The translations under genes and the position numbers were made by a program. The notes beneath the pieces are model-generated. The model was not told the origin of the DNA and did no database searches. It saw only the letters and a list, made by a program, of their open reading frames with translations. A stretch of DNA of 6,357 nt. It comes from Deltaproteobacteria bacterium. GTDB taxonomy: Bacteria > Desulfobacterota > Desulfobulbia > Desulfobulbales > BM004. Every line of letters begins with the position of its first letter. The first letter of the stretch is position 1. The stretch spans positions 1 to 6,357 of the forward strand of contig JAFDCT010000114.1 in NCBI GenBank assembly GCA_019312695.1. Reading direction: 5' to 3'. Positions 1 through 5,914 of this stretch are shown here, piece after piece.

Positions 1-227
1 CACTTATGCGGCCACTGGGTAATCCCAATCCTGATAAAAAGGTTGCGGAGATAGAGCTGCGGATTCTGGAAAGGATAAATAGGGAGGGGCAGGGAGTCAT
101 GGGCTGGGGCGGGCTAAATACTGCCCTGGCGGTCCATATGGAAACATATCCGACCCATATTGCAAGCCTTCCTGTGGCAGTCAACATTCAATGCCATGCG
201 CATAGGCATAAAGAAATCGAACTGTAA
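1..227 (+). CDS. Class I fumarate hydratase, alpha subunit (3' end only)
   Basis: This is the C-terminal part of the alpha (TtdA-like) chain of an Fe-S class I fumarase or related tartrate dehydratase, which interconverts fumarate and malate in the cytoplasm. The reading frame is open from the left edge (codons begin at base 3), so the ATG at 6 is an internal Met and the true start lies upstream. About 75 codons are visible. The family signature is clear: RPLGNPNPD, then GWGGLNTALAVHMETYPTHIASLPVAVNIQCHAHRHK just before the stop. The Cys at 192-194 in NIQCHAHR matches the place of the third [4Fe-4S] cysteine of this family. The chain ends here, so this is a stand-alone alpha subunit and not the long single-chain form with a following beta domain. 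No beta subunit gene follows; it may lie upstream or elsewhere. Tartrate dehydratase alpha or a generic Fe-S hydro-lyase is the alternative call. Confidence 0.9.
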   Translation, partial: LMRPLGNPNPDKKVAEIELRILERINREGQGVMGWGGLNTALAVHMETYPTHIASLPVAVNIQCHAHRHKEIEL

Positions 228-266
228 TTAGTCATGAATAAAATTTATACTGTTTAAAATTAATTT

Positions 267-284
267 TTGACTTTTAAAAGTCAA
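267..284. promoter_or_regulatory. Perfect 18-bp palindrome in the fumarase-mutY intergenic region
   Basis: TTGACTTTTAAAAGTCAA reads the same on both strands. It directly follows (sharing one base) another perfect but low-complexity palindrome, AAAATTAATTTT at 256-267. It sits 40 bp after the fumarase stop and about 135 bp before mutY. It could be an operator for a dimeric regulator, or a weak hairpin (7-bp stem, TTAA loop) at the end of the fumarase transcript. There is no U-tract directly after it, so a classical terminator is not well supported. The left arm TTGACT also resembles a -35 box, but I see no convincing -10 at the right spacing. Its function is not known. Confidence 0.35.
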
Positions 285-418
285 GATAAATGTACCACAA
301 TGTGATGGTTTGGATACGTGTTGGCAAGTACAAATTTCTTGGTAAAACACTAACTATTTTTCACCGGAAGTCGAGTGCAAGTGTTTACTGGGCATGATAA
401 TTTTTAAAATAATCTCTC

Positions 419-1504
419 ATGAATACACTTCAGCAAAACATTATTGCCTGGTTTCAGAAAAATGGCCGGGACCTGCCCTGGAGAAAAACTTATGCACCTT
501 ATCACATCTGGATATCGGAGATCATGCTGCAGCAGACCCAGATGGAGCGGGCAGTTGATTATTTCAACAGGTGGATGACACGTTTTCCGGATATTTTAAG
601 TATTACCAGGGCCAGTGAAGAAGAGGTTATGAAACTCTGGGAAGGATTGGGTTACTACTCCCGAGCCAGAAACATCATCAAAACAGCCGGAATTCTAATT
701 ACCGAATTCAACGGCAAGATACCTGCTGATCATGAAGAACTGCTCAAGCTTCCCGGCATAGGAAAATACACTGCCGGGGCCATCATGAGTATCGCCTTTA
801 ACCGGGATTACCCCCTGGTGGATGCCAATATCGAGAGGATTTTTGCCAGACTGTTTAACCTGGCAAAACCTGTAAAAGATAAAAAGACACATGCCTATAT
901 CTGGCGGAAGGCTTCTGAATTGGTGCCGAAAAACCGGGCACGCCTTTTCAACCAGGCCATGATGGAACTAGGCGCACTTGTCTGCCTTTCCAGGAACCCC
1001 CGCTGTAAGATTTGTCCAATTCAAAGAGAATGTCAGGCCTTCTGCCTGGGCTTGGCCTCAAAAAGACCTGTCTTGCAGGAACCCGCCAAAACAGTATTCA
1101 TTGAAATGGCCACCGGTATTCTGCAGCGTGAGGGAAAACTTTTTATTCAGAAACGGAAATCAAAAGGGGTCTGGGCCAATCTCTGGGAGTTTCCCGGCGG
1201 TCGTCTGGAACCCGGTGAAACCCCGGAAATGGCCCTGGTACGCGAATATGAAGAGGAAACAAAGCTTGCTGTCGGCAACCTGCAAAAAATCACCACGGTC
1301 CAGCACAGTTACACCATCTATCGTGTTACCCTGCACTGCTATTTCTGCAGCCTGCTTGACGGTCGGCATGAGCCTGTGCTCAATACCGCCCAAGAATACC
1401 GCTGGGTTACCCCGGACGAATTATCCCGTTATGCCTTTCCCGCCGGACACCGGAAACTAATACAACACCTGCAAAACAACTTTGATATGCTTCAGAAACT
1501 GTAA
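419..1504 (+). CDS. mutY: A/G-specific adenine DNA glycosylase MutY
   Basis: MutY removes adenine mispaired with 8-oxoguanine or guanine, beginning base excision repair of oxidative damage. The 361-residue length is close to E. coli MutY (350). The HhH-GPD domain fills residues 1-210: the catalytic Glu34 in SEIMLQQTQ, the helix-hairpin-helix LPGIGKYTAGAI at 111-122, and the catalytic Asp135 in VDANIER. Tyr117 occupies the position that is Ser in E. coli and Tyr in Geobacillus MutY. The [4Fe-4S] ligands are Cys189, Cys196, Cys199 and Cys205, spaced C-x6-C-x2-C-x5-C. A Nudix-like 8-oxoG-recognition domain follows at about 230-350 and contains WEFPGGRLEPGE and a nearly complete Nudix box (G261, E267, R275, E276, E279, E280), whereas this box is degenerate in E. 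coli MutY. The ATG at 419 fits the usual family start, though no Shine-Dalgarno sequence precedes it. The gene stands alone, with 191 bp before it and 145 bp after it. Confidence 0.96.
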   Translation: MNTLQQNIIAWFQKNGRDLPWRKTYAPYHIWISEIMLQQTQMERAVDYFNRWMTRFPDILSITRASEEEVMKLWEGLGYYSRARNIIKTAGILITEFNGKIPADHEELLKLPGIGKYTAGAIMSIAFNRDYPLVDANIERIFARLFNLAKPVKDKKTHAYIWRKASELVPKNRARLFNQAMMELGALVCLSRNPRCKICPIQRECQAFCLGLASKRPVLQEPAKTVFIEMATGILQREGKLFIQKRKSKGVWANLWEFPGGRLEPGETPEMALVREYEEETKLAVGNLQKITTVQHSYTIYRVTLHCYFCSLLDGRHEPVLNTAQEYRWVTPDELSRYAFPAGHRKLIQHLQNNFDMLQKL

Positions 1505-1576
1505 GACTGGATTTTGTTTTATTTTTTCGGTAATACTATTTTACTGCTCTGATAAATTCGGTTGTTGCAGCAGAAC

Positions 1577-1592
1577 GTGAAGATAACTTCAC
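1577..1592. other. Small inverted repeat between mutY and the GH15 gene
   Basis: GTGAAG and CTTCAC form a perfect 6-bp inverted repeat around the loop ATAA. It lies about 60 bp upstream of the GH15 start codon, inside the 145-bp spacer that must hold the promoter of the downstream gene group if that group is transcribed on its own. No U-tract follows, so it is not a terminator for mutY. An operator half-site pair or a chance repeat are both possible. The spacer also has a T-rich run at 1511-1527 right after the mutY stop, without a stem before it. Confidence 0.2.
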
Positions 1593-1649
1593 CGTCTTCA
1601 GGAATTGAGTTAAACGTTTCATTTTCATTCTTTATGGGATGTAACAAAC

Positions 1650-3713
1650 ATGCCAAGAGACATACCTGTTGGAAACGGTAAATTTCTCATTTGTTTCGAT
1701 CAACACTACAATATCCGCGATCTCTACTTTCCGCATGTAGGCCAGGAAAACCATGTCCAGGGAGAATTTTGCCGGCTCGGCATCTGGGTGGACAACCGGT
1801 TTTCCTGGGTCGGTGCAGACTGGAAGGTTGACCTTGGTTATGAGGAAGATACGCTGGTAACCAGGGTAAACCTGTATAACAAAGACCTTGGCATACTTCT
1901 CATGTGCCGCGATGTGGTAGATTTTCATGAAAACATCTATGTCCGCGAGATTGTGGCTGAGAATATACTGCCACAGGAGAGGGAGGTGCGGATCTTTCTC
2001 AGCCAGAACCTGGATATTTCCGGCAACAGTGTCGGCGATACCGCTGCTTTTGATCCTGAGTCAGGGGGGCTGGTTCACTACAAAGGCTCTCGTTATTTCC
2101 TGTTTGGCGGGAAAACTGAAGACACCTCCGGTTTGGACCAGTTCGCTGTGGGACAAAAAAATATTAACGGCAAGGAAGGGACATACATTGATGCGGAAGA
2201 CGGACTTCTATCAGGCAACACCATTGCCCAGGGTTCTGTTGATTCTGTTCTGGGGCTGCATTTGTCTATCAAAGGCATGTCCAGTCAAAAAGCGTTTTAT
2301 TGGGTTGCTGCCGGAGAAACCTGGCATGATGTCAGGCGCCTGGACAGCCGCATTAAACACAAAGGCCCTGAAACGCTTATTAAAAGGACTGCTGACTACT
2401 GGCATCTTTGGGTGCACAAGGAAGCTCTGTCCCTTGATATGTTGCCGCCAGCGGTTGCCAAGCTCTACAGGAGAAGTTTGCTGGTCCTGAATACGCAGAT
2501 CGATTCCCAGGGGGGTATTCTGGCGGCAAATGACTCTGACGTTGTCATGTTCAATCGCGACACCTATTCCTATATCTGGCCCCGGGATGGGGCCCTTGTC
2601 GCCAACTGCCTTGATGTTGCAGGCTACCCGGAAATTTCGAGGCGTTTTTACGAATTCGCCTTGCAGACCATCAATAATGAAGGTTATTTCCTCCATAAAT
2701 ACAATCCTGACGGAACCCTGGCCTCTTCCTGGCATCCCTGGCAGGAAAAAGGTCAGCACCAGCTCCCCATCCAGGAAGATGAAACCGCTCTTGTCATCTG
2801 GGCCCTGTGGAACCATTTTGTCATTTATCGGGATATTGAATTCATCAAACCCTTATATCGCCCCCTTATAAAAAACGCTGCTGAATTCATGTGCCGATAC
2901 CGTGACCGGGAAACCGGACTGCCTGATGCTTCTTATGATTTATGGGAAGAGCGCAGAGGTATGCTTTCGTTTACCACCGGCACTGTTTTTGGCGGTTTGA
3001 CCGCTGCCTCCCTTTTCTGCACTGTTTTTGGAGAAGAAACCCTGGCAGATCATTTTCAGCAGGTAGCCTCGGAAATTCGCGATGCGGCTTCACAATATCT
3101 CTGGCGGCCGGAACTAAACCGCTTCTGCAGGATGGTGTCACGTGATGCCCAGGGAAACCTGGTTTATGATAATACCTGCGATGCAAGTCTCTGGGGCCTT
3201 TTTGCCTTTGGGCTTTATGATGCTGAAGATGAGCGCATCATAGCCACTATGAAGGAACTGCGTCAGAAATTATGGCTCAAAACCGAGGTGGGCGGCCTCG
3301 CCCGCTATGAAGGTGATTATTACCATCGTGTTGACGAGGGCTTTCCCGGTAATCCCTGGTTTATCTGTACACTTTGGCTTGCCGACCATCTGACAAACCT
3401 GGCTGCCAATGAAAATGATCTGCAAGAGCCTCTGCGCATTCTTGAATGGGTGGCGGAGCATGCCTTACCTTCTGGTGTTCTGGCTGAGCAGGTCCATCCC
3501 GTTACAGGCAAGCCTCTCTCCGTCTCGCCACTGACGTGGAGCCATGCAACGCTTGTAGCATCAACCAGGCGAATTATGCGGAAACTGTCACACATACATC
3601 GCTGCCCTGAATGTGATCATTCCCGGGATGATATCATCCCGGGCGAGGACTGGCTGGCAAAACTGTACGCCAAGACATGCGATACAATTCATGGCATCTG
3701 TTCTGTTAAGTAA
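1650..3713 (+). CDS. GH15-family glycoside hydrolase (glucoamylase-type), cytoplasmic
   Basis: A 687-residue glycoside hydrolase family 15 enzyme, expected to remove glucose by inverting hydrolysis from the non-reducing ends of alpha-glucans such as glycogen-derived or malto-oligosaccharides. Residues 1-250 form the N-terminal beta-sandwich domain typical of prokaryotic members, beginning MPRDIPVGNG with DLYFPHVGQENH at 24-35. The (alpha/alpha)6 catalytic barrel covers about 260-645. It carries FNRDTYSYIWPRDGA (301-315), YDLWEER (429-435) with Glu433 at the general-acid position and Glu434 beside it, and LAEQ (611-614) with Glu613 at the general-base position, then PLTWSHATLV. No signal peptide is seen, so the enzyme should be intracellular. 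A tail after 645 has a Cys pair (C652, C655) plus C677 and C684. A weak GGGA lies about 10 bases before the ATG. The next gene starts 12 bp after the stop, suggesting an operon. Substrate is uncertain: GH15 also includes trehalases, isomaltose glucohydrolases and dextran glucosidases. Confidence 0.93.
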   Translation: MPRDIPVGNGKFLICFDQHYNIRDLYFPHVGQENHVQGEFCRLGIWVDNRFSWVGADWKVDLGYEEDTLVTRVNLYNKDLGILLMCRDVVDFHENIYVREIVAENILPQEREVRIFLSQNLDISGNSVGDTAAFDPESGGLVHYKGSRYFLFGGKTEDTSGLDQFAVGQKNINGKEGTYIDAEDGLLSGNTIAQGSVDSVLGLHLSIKGMSSQKAFYWVAAGETWHDVRRLDSRIKHKGPETLIKRTADYWHLWVHKEALSLDMLPPAVAKLYRRSLLVLNTQIDSQGGILAANDSDVVMFNRDTYSYIWPRDGALVANCLDVAGYPEISRRFYEFALQTINNEGYFLHKYNPDGTLASSWHPWQEKGQHQLPIQEDETALVIWALWNHFVIYRDIEFIKPLYRPLIKNAAEFMCRYRDRETGLPDASYDLWEERRGMLSFTTGTVFGGLTAASLFCTVFGEETLADHFQQVASEIRDAASQYLWRPELNRFCRMVSRDAQGNLVYDNTCDASLWGLFAFGLYDAEDERIIATMKELRQKLWLKTEVGGLARYEGDYYHRVDEGFPGNPWFICTLWLADHLTNLAANENDLQEPLRILEWVAEHALPSGVLAEQVHPVTGKPLSVSPLTWSHATLVASTRRIMRKLSHIHRCPECDHSRDDIIPGEDWLAKLYAKTCDTIHGICSVK
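3622..3643. repeat. Perfect 22-bp palindrome inside the 3' end of the GH15 gene
   Basis: The arm CCCGGGATGAT is followed at once by its exact reverse complement, giving 22 self-complementary bases. As RNA it would fold as a 9-bp GC-rich stem with an ATAT loop. It lies within codons 658-665 of the GH15 tail, beyond the catalytic domain, and 83 bp before the next start codon. It may affect mRNA stability or expression of the downstream genes, bind a protein dimer, or be chance. Confidence 0.7.
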
Positions 3714-3717
3714 GGAG
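3713..3717 (+). promoter_or_regulatory. Strong Shine-Dalgarno site for the reductase gene
   Basis: AGGAG begins on the last base of the GH15 stop codon, with an 8-base purine-rich spacer before the ATG at 3726. This arrangement supports co-transcription and possible translational coupling, and fixes the start of the downstream gene. Confidence 0.8.
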
Positions 3718-3725
3718 AGAGAGTT

Positions 3726-4613
3726 ATGTCACAGAAAATAGGTTTCATCGGTTTAGGCATCATGGGGCAACCCATGGCAGCAAATATACACACCAGGGGT
3801 TACGAACTCATGGTCTTTAACAGGACAAAAGATAAAGCAAAAGAACTTGCCGGCAAGGGGGTTTTGGTTGCCGAAACTCCTGCAGAACTCGTTGAGTGGG
3901 CCGACATCATTATTCTGATGCTTACCGGACCGGAAGCCATAGATGATGTCCTTTATAGCGAAAATGGTATCTTGCCAGCAAATCCAAGCGAAAAAATTAT
4001 CATTAACATGAGTACCGTGTCACCATCCTATACCCTGAACCTCAAAAACTGCCTTGCACCAAACTCCATTACTCTTATTGATGCCCCTGTTTCAGGCTCT
4101 AAAAAACCAGCTATTGATGGTTCATTAATCATCTTGACAGGCGGCCCGAAACAAGCAATAGACGACCTTGAGCCATTATTTCTCAGCATGGGCCGGAAAG
4201 TCGTCTACTGCGGTAAGACCGGTCAGGGGTCGGCCATGAAAATGACAGTCAATCTTCTTCTGGCTGTTATGATGGAGGGTCTTTGCGAATCGCTGAACCT
4301 GGCCCAGCAGTTAAACCTGGACAAGGACCTGTTACTGGATTCCATTCTTGCAGGACCGCTTGGCTGCGGACTCTTTCAGCTTAAAAGTGGGATGTTGAAG
4401 CAGAATGATTTTCCGGTACAGTTCCCGTTGAAACATATGGCAAAGGATCTGCGTTTTGTTCTGCAGACCGCTGATGAGGCCGGTGCGGCCGTCCCGGCAG
4501 CTCATGCCGTCTTCCAGCTTTTCCGGCAGGGGGTTGGCCTGGGAAACGGGGATTTAGATTTTGCCGCCGTCAAGAAAACTCTCGAAGCACTTAACGATAA
4601 GCAAAACATGTAA
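3726..4613 (+). CDS. NAD(P)-dependent beta-hydroxyacid dehydrogenase-family reductase (glyoxylate/succinic semialdehyde reductase-like)
   Basis: This 295-residue protein belongs to the 3-hydroxyisobutyrate / 6-phosphogluconate-like dehydrogenase family. The N-terminal Rossmann domain (about 1-165) opens with KIGFIGLGIMGQPMAANI. Asn32-Arg33-Thr34 at the end of the second strand favours NADPH over NADH. The substrate loop DAPVSGSKKPA is at 119-129, and the catalytic Lys172 is in GSAMKMTVNLLL. The all-helical C-terminal domain contains FPLKHMAKDLRF at 233-244. Five residues line up at a constant +2 offset with the active site I recall for Arabidopsis glyoxylate reductase GLYR1: Thr97, Ser123, Lys172, Phe233 and Asp241. 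That makes an aldehyde reductase acting on glyoxylate or succinic semialdehyde the best guess; 2-hydroxy-3-oxopropionate reductase and 3-hydroxyisobutyrate dehydrogenase are alternatives. It sits 12 bp after the GH15 stop and 14 bp before the next gene, so it is probably the second gene of that operon. Confidence 0.9.
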   Translation: MSQKIGFIGLGIMGQPMAANIHTRGYELMVFNRTKDKAKELAGKGVLVAETPAELVEWADIIILMLTGPEAIDDVLYSENGILPANPSEKIIINMSTVSPSYTLNLKNCLAPNSITLIDAPVSGSKKPAIDGSLIILTGGPKQAIDDLEPLFLSMGRKVVYCGKTGQGSAMKMTVNLLLAVMMEGLCESLNLAQQLNLDKDLLLDSILAGPLGCGLFQLKSGMLKQNDFPVQFPLKHMAKDLRFVLQTADEAGAAVPAAHAVFQLFRQGVGLGNGDLDFAAVKKTLEALNDKQNM

Positions 4614-4627
4614 CTGGTAAATGTCCC

Positions 4628-5626
4628 ATGCGAAATACTTCTTACGATGCCCTGGTTGTCTCGGAAACAGAAAAAAATACTTACGCACTGAAGATTCAGC
4701 CCAAAGATGTTAACGAACTGCCCCAGGGTGAGCTGCTCATCAGGGTGCACTATTCCTCGCTCAACTATAAAGATGCCCTTTCTGCCTCGGGCAATCGTGG
4801 CGTCACCAAACAATACCCGCATGTCCCGGGTATTGATGCTGCCGGTGTAGTGGCAGAGAGCAGCAGCCCGTTATTTGCTCAAGGTGATCAGGTAATAGCT
4901 TCCGGTTATGATATCGGCATGAACATTTCAGGTGGATTTGGCCAGTTTATCCGCATCCCAGCAGGATGGGCACTTCACTGCCCGAAAAACCTTAGTTTGC
5001 GTGAAAGCATGATCTACGGTACGGCCGGATTTACAGCCGCGCAATCTGTTAAGCGGCTGGTTGACTTTCCCATATTGCCGGGAAAGGGGAAAATTCTTGT
5101 TACCGGAGCCACCGGAGGTGTTGGTACTATTGCCGTAGCCTTGTTAAAACGTTTGGGCTACGGGGTATCTGCGGTGAGCGGTAAGCCGGAAGCAGCAGAA
5201 TTTTTGACCCAACTGGGTGCAGCAGAAATTATTTCCCGGCAGCAGGCCACAGACTCGACTGGGAAATTTTTGCTGAAAGAAAAATGGGCTGGCGTCATTG
5301 ATACTGTTGGCGGCGAAATCCTTGCAACTGCAATTAAATCAACAACATATGGCGGTGCCGTGACATGCTGCGGCAATGTGGCTTCACCCGATCTGTCACT
5401 TTCAGTGTATCCATTTATATTGCGCGGTGTTTCATTGTTGGGTATAGATTCAGCAAAGTGTTCCATACCTGTCAGAGAAAAAATATGGCATAAACTCGCT
5501 GACGAATGGCGCATAGGAAACCTCGATTCCCTGGTTACCGAGTGCAGATTGCCGGAACTTCCCGGATATATCGAGCGCATGCTTCAGGGACGCCAAAAAG
5601 GCCGAGTTATAGTCAACCTGCTTTAA
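4628..5626 (+). CDS. yhdH: YhdH/AcuI-family medium-chain reductase (acryloyl-CoA reductase-like, NADPH)
   Basis: A 332-residue zinc-independent medium-chain dehydrogenase/reductase of the YhdH/YhfP quinone oxidoreductase group, whose characterised members (AcuI, YhdH) reduce acryloyl-CoA to propionyl-CoA with NADPH. Motifs seen: the catalytic-domain block SSLNYKDALSASGN (43-56) and PHVPGIDAAGVV (64-75); the nucleotide-binding glycine run VTGATGGVGTIAV (158-170); Ser184-Gly185-Lys186, suited to binding the NADPH 2'-phosphate; and YGGAVTCCGN plus the LLGIDSAKC block (270-278) that marks this subfamily. No structural zinc cysteine cluster is present. The length matches the family (about 325-330). 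The ATG at 4628 leaves only six residues before the conserved DALVV, but it has no evident Shine-Dalgarno site; with a 14-bp gap after the preceding stop it may depend on translational coupling. The real substrate may be another enoyl-CoA or a reactive enone. It is the likely third gene of the operon. Confidence 0.9.
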   Translation: MRNTSYDALVVSETEKNTYALKIQPKDVNELPQGELLIRVHYSSLNYKDALSASGNRGVTKQYPHVPGIDAAGVVAESSSPLFAQGDQVIASGYDIGMNISGGFGQFIRIPAGWALHCPKNLSLRESMIYGTAGFTAAQSVKRLVDFPILPGKGKILVTGATGGVGTIAVALLKRLGYGVSAVSGKPEAAEFLTQLGAAEIISRQQATDSTGKFLLKEKWAGVIDTVGGEILATAIKSTTYGGAVTCCGNVASPDLSLSVYPFILRGVSLLGIDSAKCSIPVREKIWHKLADEWRIGNLDSLVTECRLPELPGYIERMLQGRQKGRVIVNLL

Positions 5627-5663
5627 TTGGATATAAGGGGACATAGATTTGTCCTATACCAAT
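5626..5663. other. Interrupted hairpin between the YhdH-like and dodecin genes
   Basis: The arm ATTGG-a-TATA-agg-GGACA (5626-5643) pairs with TGTCC-TATA-CCAAT (5650-5663) around a 6-base loop, giving 14 base pairs in three blocks with bulges of one and three bases on one side only. It begins on the last base of the yhdH-like stop codon and ends 9 bases before the dodecin ribosome binding site. No U-tract follows, so it is not a clear terminator. It could be an RNA processing or stabilising element that separates dodecin expression from the upstream genes. Confidence 0.45.
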
Positions 5664-5672
5664 AAAATGAAT

Positions 5673-5680
5673 AAAGGAGG
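5673..5680 (+). promoter_or_regulatory. Near-perfect Shine-Dalgarno site for the dodecin gene
   Basis: AAAGGAGG lies 6 bases before the ATG at 5687. It is the best match to the 16S rRNA 3' end in the window and contrasts with the poor sites of mutY and the yhdH-like gene, suggesting that dodecin is translated at a high rate. Confidence 0.85.
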
Positions 5681-5686
5681 TGTAAA

Positions 5687-5899
5687 ATGTCCGGAAGTGT
5701 CTATAAGGTGATTGTATTGGTCGGCACGAGTGATAAATCCTGGGAAGAGGCTGCAAAGAATGCGGTTGAAACAGCCTCTAAGAGCTTGAAAGATTTACGC
5801 ATCGCCGAGATAAAAACACTCGATATGCGGCTTGAAAACAACAAGGTTATTGCCTACAGGGCAAAAGTAAGTCTTTCGTTCAAATATCATACTGATTAA
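5687..5899 (+). CDS. Dodecin family protein (variant flavin site)
   Basis: A 70-residue dodecin. These small proteins assemble into hollow cytoplasmic dodecamers and, in characterised members, bind and buffer flavins such as FMN, riboflavin or lumichrome. The family fold is evident: a first strand VYKVIVLVGTS (5-15), the single helix SWEEAAKNAVETASKSL (18-34), then the strands LRIAEIKTLDMRLE (37-50) and KVIAYRAKVSLSFKYH (53-68). The length is normal. When aligned to the halobacterial protein, the flavin-stacking Trp36 corresponds to Ile39 and the flavin-contacting Gln55 to Arg58, so this member seems to belong to the subgroup with an SWEEA helix and no WFEV motif, and may not bind flavin in the classical way. 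It follows the yhdH-like gene by 60 bp and is followed by a strong hairpin, so it could be the last gene of the operon or have its own transcript. Confidence 0.93.
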   Translation: MSGSVYKVIVLVGTSDKSWEEAAKNAVETASKSLKDLRIAEIKTLDMRLENNKVIAYRAKVSLSFKYHTD

Positions 5900-5914
5900 T
5901 TCTTAGAAATCTTA

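Noticed and set aside
693..714. Two GAATTC sites flanking a short spacer in mutY
   Set aside because: A six-base repeat within conserved coding sequence; no sign of an insertion or attachment site.
978..1460. A 160-codon open frame on the + strand inside mutY in another frame
   Set aside because: It overlaps the Fe-S and Nudix parts of mutY, which are strongly conserved in the mutY frame. The alternate product looks like random out-of-frame sequence.
2578..2594. GC-rich inverted repeat GGCCCC / GGGGCC inside the GH15 gene
   Set aside because: It falls in the codons of the conserved WPRDGA active-site motif, so the base order is explained by the protein sequence.
2211..2816. A 201-codon open frame on the minus strand opposite the GH15 gene
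   Set aside because: It lies fully antisense to the conserved GH15 catalytic domain, its translation shows no family motif and no ribosome binding site stands out. It is best explained as a shadow of the coding strand.
3149..3162. CCAGG-GAAA-CCTGG mini-hairpin in the GH15 gene
   Set aside because: A 5-bp stem, even with a GNRA-type loop, is expected by chance in a window this size and has no positional context to support a role.
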